NCBI RefSeq assembly: GCF_011386835.1
Contig: NC_088800.1
Location: forward strand, 682,001 to 746,000
Direction: 5' to 3'
DNA: 64,000 nucleotides
DNA from: Chrysemys picta bellii
Lineage: Eukaryota > Chordata > Testudines > Emydidae
In this document: one piece after another, positions 56,131 to 64,000 of the stretch
Layout: every line of letters begins with the position of its first letter
Position numbering within the stretch: the first letter of the stretch is position 1
The notes under the pieces: model-generated
Database searches by the model: none
Told to the model about the DNA's origin: nothing
The model's input: only the letters and a program-made list of their open reading frames with translations
Translations under genes and position numbers: made by a program

Positions 56131-58129
56131 CAAACCAGCCGCCCTCCTGAGCATGTTCTGTGCCCCCGCCTGGCTGAGCGGACCGCTCCCCCTCCCCCGC
56201 AGGCTGTGCACCTCTCTCCCCGCACTCACTGCCGCCTCCCCTTGGCCTGCCGCAGACACAGGGGCCAGCCAGCTCTGTGCCCTGGCCTCCTCTTGGCGCT
56301 GCCTTCACGGCTTGAAATTACTGCCCCCGGGGTACGCCCCCCCCTGCTCTGCCCTGTTGCTCAGGCTGGACACAGGTGGGGCAGGGAGACCAGACTAGGC
56401 CCTTTGCTGCAGCCAGGAAGTGGGAGCCCCAGCCTTTGAGAGCCAGGTGCTGGGCCCTGCCCCTGGCTGTGAGCAGCAGCCCCCAGCAAGTGTGGGCCTG
56501 GGTCATGTTAACTGCTTGACAGCTGGGGTATGGGGCCCCCCAGGCCAGGTGCCTGCCCCCCCTCCCCCAACCAGCTCACAGCTGGTTTCTGGGGCAGGGC
56601 AGCACCCCCTCTCAGCCCCATCCTGCCCACGATACGAGTGCCTGCTGCCAGCGCGCCATTGCCCAGGCCCCTTCACTTCTACCTGTGCTGTCCCATGCGG
56701 CTCCTCCGGCTTCCCTCTGAGCACAGCGCCAGGCTGGGGGGAGAATCCCAGCACCAACCCTGGGAGCTCAGGTCACCAGGCGCAGATGGTCCAGCCCCTG
56801 GCTCCCCACTGTGGGCCTGGGTCCCCTGGCTGCAGTGCTGCCTAGGGCCAGGGGTGGGGGGCTGGGAGGAGGAACCCCCTCCCAGAGTCAAGGCCCAGCT
56901 GTGGGGCCCCCCAGCACCAGGGCTGGACCTGACTTGTCATGTGTCTGGAAACTTCTGCTACTTCTCAGGAAACCACCCAAATCAGGAACTAATTCGGGAA
57001 ACTCCTGGTGTTGTGGGGAAAGCTGGGGCCATGTGAGGCACTTGGAGAGCCAGCCCCTGCTTGCCCTGTCTCAGTCGCCTGGGCTGAGGCCCCTGTGCCT
57101 TTGGGTGTGAGGGGTGTGGGCCCTTGGGGGCTGGCCCCCAGCCCAGACCTAACCCCCGAGGTGCAGACAAATCCCCGTCTTCCCATAGCCCCCAGCCAAG
57201 AGGCGCTGACTCCCCACCCGCTGGGGCCAGCTGCACCCATAGCCTCAGGCCTGGCCCCCAAGGCCCTCTACCCAGGCCCACCCCAGTGAGGGGTTCTGGG
57301 GCCAGGCCCTGAAACACCCAGAGCTGAGACAAAGTGGCTGCAGCCCCTGCCAGAGCCCTCGCCTGCCTGGGCCGTGCTCAGCCACAGGCCAGACCCGTTG
57401 CCCCCAGGCTGGGGGGAGGAGGGGGAGCCCAGAGCCCAGTCCGACCCCAGGGGTGACTGCAGCCAGCCAGAGGGGAGATGGAGCCACTTTCTGTGCAGTG
57501 TCCCCAGCACGAGGGAGCCATTCCCCTAACGTACCAGGGCCACGAGAGATGCCCCAGCGAGCAGGGCCAAGGCCGGGCCTGAGCAGGAGTGATGGGGAGC
57601 CATCTGTCCCCGGCATGGACGCAGCTTGGCCCCCAAATGCTGGGGGACCCTGTCCCCCCATCCTGGCTCAGCAGAGCCACTTCTGCAGGAGGTCACAGTT
57701 CAGCTCAAAGGGACAGAGGTGCCCTGGGTGCTGCCAACAGGCGTCACTGGGGGTGGGGGCTGGTGCCTGGGGGAGGTCCAAGTGCAGAAGCAGTGTGGGG
57801 GAGGGGAATGGGAAATTGCCATGAATAGGAGGGTGAAGAGGGTGGGACTAGGACTCAAGGGCCAGGAGCCCAGACGGGGTGTACAGGGTGAAGGGGGCCA
57901 GGCTGGGGGTGTGCAGGGCTTACAGGAACCCCAGAGCGGAGCAGATCCCAGGCTTATTTACCTGCTACTCCATCACTGGCAGCAGCAGCACCTTGGGGGA
58001 AGGTGTGAGATCTGGGCAGTAGCAGATGTGGGGTAATTAGACCCCCTCCCCCCAGCTGGTCACATCCTGACCCTAATAGGTCGCTTGGCCTAAGCCCTGG
58101 AGCAGGGGGTTTATCTGTGCTGGCTAGTC
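56131..58129. other. Intergenic downstream of FURIN, no gene seen
   Basis: GC-rich, with no recognised exon. In mammals FES follows FURIN directly in the same orientation; no FES exon was recognised in the remaining 8 kb. Confidence 0.5.
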
Positions 58130-58340
58130 TTGTTATTTATAGAAATGGCCACTCCCACTCTCTGAATCTTGTTCTGGTCCCAGCCTCAATGACTTCCTGT
58201 GGCTGAGAGTTCCACAGGTTAAATTGCCGGTTGCGTGAAAAGGTGTTTCCTTTGATTAGTTTTGAATTCGTCACCTCTCTGTGTCATTGCATGGCCCTTG
58301 TTGTGCTCTGAGACCAGGAGAACAGCAGCTCCCAATAGCC
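58130..58340 (-). mobile_element. CR1-type 3' fragment
   Basis: Contains the CR1 3'-region pattern GAGAGTTCCACAGGTTAAATT followed by GCGTGAAAAGGTGTTTCCTT. The same pattern (GTTCCACAGATTGCC..GTGTGAAAAAGTATTTCC) is in the copy at 20780-21960. Confidence 0.55.
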
Positions 58341-60860
58341 CTTCTCTAGCCTGGGCCAGACGCGCTGCCCTGGGGTGGCTGCTGCCTGGAACAAATTAAT
58401 CCCTGTCCCGGCTTGTCCAGGCTCGGCTTCCGGAGCTCCGTTCTCCGGTTCTGGGGCCAGCCATGCTGACGGCCCCCCACCCCCCGCTACCTTCTCAGCC
58501 AGGCCTTAGGGGAACTTTCGGGTTTCCAGGGATCCACTGTGGCAGTGATTGCAGTTGCCCTTGGAGAGGGGCCTCCCGGGGTTTCTACCCTTCCTGCGCC
58601 TAGTGTTGTGGAGCCAGCCTGGTCCCCAGGTGACCTCCCATCCCGCAGCCTGGCTGCGTTGTCAGAGCCCCGCCACTCATTTCCCTACCAAAGCTGGAAC
58701 CTTGTCCAGGTTTGGACTGTGGGGCTCTGCGGTGGCCAAGTGGCTTGAATCCCTTTGTTCCACTGCAGGAACTCCAGATAGGAGGTTTGCTGGGGCTGGC
58801 GCTCCTGCCCAAGCAGCCTCCCACTGACTGCTGTTCTGTGAACCATCACAAGGAACAGGACAGGCTGGTCACAGTCCCTTTGCTGCTCTTCTCCAAAGGC
58901 AGCCTGTGGAGCAGCCAGCGTCCTGCTGAACAGCTTCCCCCCCTCCTCCCCAGATTGGGAGTGTGCCGGGGGGCCTTGGAGCTCACGAACCTGGTGAAAC
59001 ACTCTGGATTCGGTTTCTCCCTTGATCCGTGTGCAGCTCACATGGGACCCCATATCTGGGGAAGAATTCGGCTCTAGGAGCTCGCTGCTTCCCCGGCCTC
59101 TTGATTTCTAACCGTTCTGGACAGCCCACACTCCCAGCAAATACGGAGTGCCAGCTGGTGTGTGCTTATGGTGACTTGACAGCTGGTTTAACGGGATCTT
59201 TCAGAACTACAGAGGAGTTTTTAAGTTGCAATAGCCATGTTTGAATTGTTAGAGAAGAAAAGGGTGGTCAGGGAATTGTTGTAGTAGTTGCTGCATGCCT
59301 GGATGGTTCTGCTGCTCTTGTTTCTACATGTGAGAACGGGTCTGGCCATGCGCTCTACTGGGGCCCCCACAAGATACTGCTGCACAGGGGTTCTCCAAAG
59401 TTTAGAGGGGCCCGTCTTTGCAACACACCCTCATGTTTCCTGCACCAACTTTCTACACGTGCCTGCATTTTACCTACCAGCATTACCTACCCCCACAGCC
59501 ACGGTCCAGTGGATGAACCAGGAAACTGGGCACTTCCACAAACTAGAGGGAGAGTGAGAAGCCAGGCATGTCTTCCTGAGCCCTCTTACTGCCTTGAGCA
59601 GCCAATTCCTAGCTTGCTTGCATAGGGCAGTGTTTGCAATGATCCGCCCCACAAGGCCTCAGCGTTACCACACTTGTGCCCAGGCCTGGGTATGTTTGTG
59701 AAATCACAGCACTGCAGCTGTTCCAGCCACCTGCTGAGTTGCCCCTCAAGATTCTTGGTGCGTAAGAGTCATTGCAGAGAAGCATGGACTGGCCTGAGCC
59801 CCTGCCCTGCCAGCTAGGTCTGATAGGAAAGGGATTTGAAACATGGATAAGCCAAGACAGGACAAGAGCCTTTGTCAGCACTGAAAATGCGAAATCGCAC
59901 TCTGCCAGCCACGGAAATGTTTGCGCTTTTGCCCAGGCCTGCGCAATGGTTTTGCAATAATGGCAAATCCCCAACTGAGGAGCAGAGCCCAATAAAACGC
60001 TGCGGCTGTCAGGGGCTGGGGAGCTGGCCAGCTCTGCACGGCCGCAAGGTTCTTCCCTCCTCATTGGGTCTTTTCCCTCCCAGGAACAACTCGGCGTTCT
60101 TGGAGTGTGATTTCAAATTCGCCACCTTCAGCTTATCACAGACTATAAACGTAGCAGTTCCAGCACGCACCGCGATCTCAGCTGGGTCTAACAAGGGCAT
60201 GCCAGCAATCCCCTCCCCACTAGCCTCTCAGACACAGCAAGACAATAGCCATCTCCTTCATTGCCACAAGCCTGAGCCTGCTGTGAAAGCAGTCTCCTCC
60301 CTAGGTCATGGAGCCAGAGGAGCCATGCTACGGTCCTGCTTGGACCAGTCTCTTGAAGGAACCACCTCCATGAGCCTGAGGGGTCTCGTCCTTCACGGTC
60401 GGCCGTGCAGCCTCCCCACCTCCTGAGACTGAGCCTCCGGGGCTCCAGCCCTCCTGCTTCACACCCTGAGCTCTGAGCCCAGCTCAGACCAACCCTGACG
60501 GAGACGTGTCAGGGACTAAGCACCTCGCCCAGCATTTCAATGACACACACGCTGTGAAAACAGGTGGGTTTCTTAGTCATCTGGACACAGCCTAGGGAGG
60601 CCTTAGGGCGGCACAGAGGCATGAAGGCTAAAGCAGAGACCGTTCTGTTCAGCCCAGAGCCCAGCCCCGCTGCCGTGAAGCCCAGTGTCAGGCTCTGCCT
60701 CTCTCTGACTTGCTTCCTTAGTCAGTTCCCATGAGAATCCAGACGCCGTCTAGAAACCAGCTCTATTCACACACTTTCTATCCTGCGTTCTCAAGCTGTG
60801 GTTTCTGCTCAGCTTCCTTGCTAAACTATGGGGAAATCCATGACTCATGGGAGCGGGCTT
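58341..60860. other. Intergenic, no gene seen
   Basis: No exon or RNA gene recognised. Frames up to 184 codons (plus 59872-60426) lack any domain. AATAAA at about 59990 is not linked to a visible gene. Confidence 0.45.

Positions 60861-60862
<2 letters not shown>

Positions 60863-60895
<33 letters not shown>
60863..60895. repeat. (TC)16 microsatellite
   Basis: An uninterrupted TC dinucleotide run of 33 bases. Confidence 0.97.
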
Positions 60896-60897
<2 letters not shown>

Positions 60898-61469
60898 CTC
60901 CTTTGTTGAGCTGGGCTGGGTTCAACCAGTTCCTCAACTATTCTTCATCCCACCCAGACTGGGGATGTGACACACACCTGTGTCTCTGAGCCTGCCTGGA
61001 GAGCAAACCTGATCCTAACCCTAATCCTGAGGCACACACGGGGCTGGTAAAAATACTACAGAAAATTCCCACTTCATCACCCCTGTCCTTTGGGGGCACG
61101 GCCACTTTCCAATAACCACTTTTACCGTCCAGTGTGAAAAAACAGATGGAATCTGCTATGGCCTCCGGGGTCCCATCTACTTGTGGTAATGGCCAAGAAT
61201 CCTTTACAAGTGTCTGAGTTCAGTTTTCTGTAGGCCCCACAGAATGGGGCCATCTTTTTTCTTAAGCAGCCTGAGGGGTGAGGCCCAAGGGCTGGCTGAA
61301 GGTTCAGTTACACCTTCCTGAGCCATTCCCTTATTGGCCTATCAGGCCTCTTTCCGTAACTGGTGATGTGGTGGTTGGATCCTGCCCGTATCTGGGCGGG
61401 GCTGGTGCACGGCTCGTGACAGCTGTGCTGCCTTGGGTTCGCAGGCAGGTGTGCGGCGCTCTGCCGGAG

Positions 61470-61740
61470 CAAGTCCTAGAGAGCCGCGGTTCTCAACCAG
61501 GGGCCCGGGGCCGCCCGCAGGTTTCAGGGGCTCTGCCAAAATAAACCAGAGATCAGGGCCAGTGTTAGACTCACTGGGGCCTGGGGCTGGAGCTCAAGCT
61601 ACTGAGCGTTGTGGGCCCCGTGGTGTGGGGCCCCGGGCAATTGCCCTGTTTGCTGCTCCCTAAGGCCGGGCCTGGCTTTTAACCTACTGGCTATGGAGAA
61701 AAAGTGGTTGTGGCCCAGGCCGGCCGGGGAGTTTTTATGG
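61470..61740. mobile_element. Possible hAT-like fragment
   Basis: Begins near GAGCCGCGGTTCTCAACCAG, a pattern close to hAT-type terminal repeats (CAGNGGTTCTCAACC). It is followed by a GTGGGCCCCGTGGTGTGGGG segment common in turtle interspersed repeats. The right end and target duplication were not found. Confidence 0.35.
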
Positions 61741-62539
61741 CACGTTGTGCGGGCGTCAGAAAGAGAAAGGTTGAGCCCCCTGCAGCAGAGCCTCGGGGAG
61801 CTCACCACCCCCTTCTCCACGTCGTTTTCTTCTACTCCAGCAGTTTACCAGACCCACTGCTTCGTTTTTGGGTCTCTGGCCCTGTGGATGTGCACCCGAG
61901 CGCCTGCTACTGGAGGGGGCAGAGTCGTGCCTGTGGCCTGGGCCTGCGCAGACCAGCCTCATGGGCACGTCAGTCTGCTGCTGCTCACTCCCTCCTCGCC
62001 CCCCGGCCACCAGGGACGCCAGGGCCTCCACTCTCACCTTTCACCTTGGGAACCGGTTGTGCTGGAGCACTTGTGCCCACGCCCCGCCGTGCCGGCCACG
62101 CCAGGGACCCGCGGTGTTGGGTGCCTCTCAGGACTGTCTGGGTTCAAAGGCAGAGCCAAGGACAGGGAGACTAGACGTCCGCTCCTGTTAGTGGAACGTG
62201 CTCTAGCTCCGGAGGGGCCCGCTCCCCCCCAGACATCAGCCGCCTCAGTCCTGCTGCTGCGTCGTCTCTGGCCCTGGCCGATGAAAGGGGAATCCTTCCC
62301 CCAGCAGGGACAGGAGGCAGCCGGTAGCTCGCTCCATGAACCCACTCTCGGAGCCCGCTTGTCCCTTTAAGAGCAGCGGCGAGGCTCCGGCCGAGGCCAG
62401 TTCCGAGGCGGTGGGACCACGGAAGAGGCCCTGTTCTGACCACACACCTGGCACCATCTGACACCAGGCAGCACCATGGTACACAAAGGGCTATGCCCTG
62501 GCACTGACATCTCACCATGCCTCTGACCCTCCGACCACC

Positions 62540-63660
62540 TCCATGCCACAACAGCACTGGCAGCACCACCCCAAACCTCGCCCTCCTTCTCCAGCTGCCT
62601 TTCTCCAGAGGATCGCCCAGGCACCGCTGAACCCGAGTCTCCCCCGGCACTGTCCTGGCCGCCGCAGGCTGGGACTCGCTCCAGCCTCCAGTTGTTGGGA
62701 CCGGTCCGGGCATTGGAGGCCCCCCGAGCTGAGGAGCTCTTGGTCCAGAGAGCCATCCCCGTACCAGACCTCCAGGAGTCCCTAGGGAACCCACCAGACA
62801 TCGTAGGCCTGGAGACTGATTATCACTGGGGCCCATGGGGTCACTATGGCGACCAGTTCCATTGGGTACTTAAGAAAAAGCTCCAGCATCCCCTGGTACC
62901 ATACCAGCCCCGACACCTGCAGGCTACCGCCCGGTACTGCACACCGTGGTGTCACGGGCCTCGGTACCACACACTGCGCCAGGACCAGCTGACCTACAGG
63001 AAGAGCCCGAGGAGATCTCGCCAGGAGGCCTCCACCAGCCTCCCATGCTGAGGGCGTCAAGACCTTCCAGGACATCATGAAGAGGCTAGCGGACTCTCTC
63101 TGAGAGGCAGGCCAAGAGTCACGACATTCTTGGGGGACATCCTGACTCCTAATCCCCAGCGAAAGGTGCCCTACACCCTGTGCCAACACCTGGCAGAATG
63201 GCAAAGACCTGCCATGTGCCACCAAACAGAGTGGAGCACTTCTTCCCCCACCCCAATTCCCTGGTCATGGAGGCAGCCAGTGGAAGGAGCCCTCAGCCTT
63301 GTTCTCGGCCTTCTCCGTCTGACAAGGAAGCCAAGCGGCTATTGGCTGGGGAGGAATTGCTACACAGCAGCAGCTGCTCTCAGATTGCGTATTGCCATCG
63401 ACCAGCCTGGAGGGCAGAATGCTGCTTTACCCCATCGCCAAGGGATGCCCCGTAGTGAGCACTTGCTCAAGGGCTGTCTATCATCACAGAAGGCAGCTGG
63501 TTGGAAAAGCCTCCCTGAAAGCTGCTCTTGAGGCTGCTGACCCAGGTCCTGGCCGCAGCAGTGCTCATGAGAAGAGCATCTGGCTCCCATCCTCAGCTCC
63601 TCCAGCAGACGTACAAAATACCAGGTCTGAGCTCCTGATCGGGGCCTAAGCTCCTCAGCG
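62540..63660 (+). mobile_element. Decayed DIRS-like retrotransposon gag region
   Basis: Broken plus-strand frames (62692-63051, 63130-63531, 63180-63455) hold a Pro/Tyr-rich stretch with YHWGPWGHYGD. They are followed by a region resembling DIRS-type gag proteins: a block like VEHFFPHPNSLVMEA near 63230-63275, then DKEAKRLLAGEE near 63320-63355, then a leucine- and serine-rich stretch. At least two frame changes separate these, so it is a fossil. It may run on to the right edge. Assignment rests on remembered family patterns. Confidence 0.5.
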
Positions 63661-64000
63661 ACCCAGAGCCCTCTCCCCACAGGCTCCAGGCCGCCAGCAA
63701 TGCGGCTGTCTCTGGGGAGCCGTGTGCCTACACGGCTCACGTGAGCCCATTCCAGAGCCAACCGTGCACCTTCCGCCACTGCTGGGGCCTGTCTGGAGAA
63801 ACCCAGGGTTCCCACCTACCTCCACTCAGGCGGCCCCTCCCTTGAAGAGGCACTTTTGATACCTCAGTTGAGGCCATCCAGCAATTTATTCCCATGGATC
63901 AGTGGTTGTGTGACTCCCCCGCTTTGGAGTCTGACTCTGCACAGCCGGTGACGGTGCTGCCCGTGGGAGCCGGCTGAGGTCACTCAATCAGGGTGAGCTG
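63661..64000. other. Right edge, probable continuation of retroelement
   Basis: No gene recognised. The sequence has the same composition as the gag-like region before it and probably belongs to the same retroelement, but no polymerase motif is visible before the window ends. Confidence 0.35.

Noticed and set aside
61012..61030. CCTAACCCTAAT, interstitial telomeric repeat
   Set aside because: Only about two imperfect units, expected by chance.

Overview
This is a vertebrate nuclear window, most probably from a turtle. It carries spliced genes with GT-AG introns, many decayed CR1 LINEs, and two copies of a tRNA-derived SINE with a CR1-like tail of the kind known from cryptodiran turtles (starting near 25005 and 44513). 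It also holds hAT- and Tigger-like non-autonomous DNA transposons, solo LTR-like pieces and GC-rich minisatellites. The species call is an inference from repeats recognised by eye.

Layout: (1) 1-1411, the 5' four coding exons of SERINC4 on the minus strand; the rest of the gene lies left of the window. (2) 1412-11180, no gene: a CR1 with a small insert, a tRNA-derived SINE, a 44-bp minisatellite, a LINE-like piece, and an LTR-like element split by a hAT insertion. (3) 11180-14800, HYPK on the plus strand (four coding exons, 129 aa). (4) 16111-24320, MFAP1 on the minus strand (nine coding exons, 439 aa), tail-to-tail with HYPK. (5) 24420-34450, no recognisable gene: an orphan CpG-rich block, a SINE, an LTR-like element, a long antisense CR1 carrying a foldback insert, a MITE, and a G-rich minisatellite ending at the next promoter. 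(6) 34450-56130, FURIN on the plus strand: a CpG-rich promoter, a possible noncoding first exon, 15 coding exons encoding 787 aa, and a long 3'UTR. (7) 56130-64000, no gene recognised: CR1 scraps, a TC microsatellite, a hAT-like scrap, and a decayed DIRS-like retrotransposon gag near the right edge.

SERINC4-HYPK-MFAP1 is in the same order and orientation as on human 15q15. FURIN, which in human lies far away on 15q26, is the next gene here, so the MFAP1-FURIN interval is a rearrangement breakpoint relative to human. The genes do not form an operon-like unit. They are a multipass membrane protein (SERINC4), a ribosome-associated NatA partner and chaperone (HYPK), a spliceosome B-complex protein (MFAP1) and the trans-Golgi proprotein convertase furin. 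The densest unusual structure is in the repeats: hammerhead-ribozyme-like cores in Penelope-like fragments, exact target-site duplications, and minisatellites placed beside promoters.
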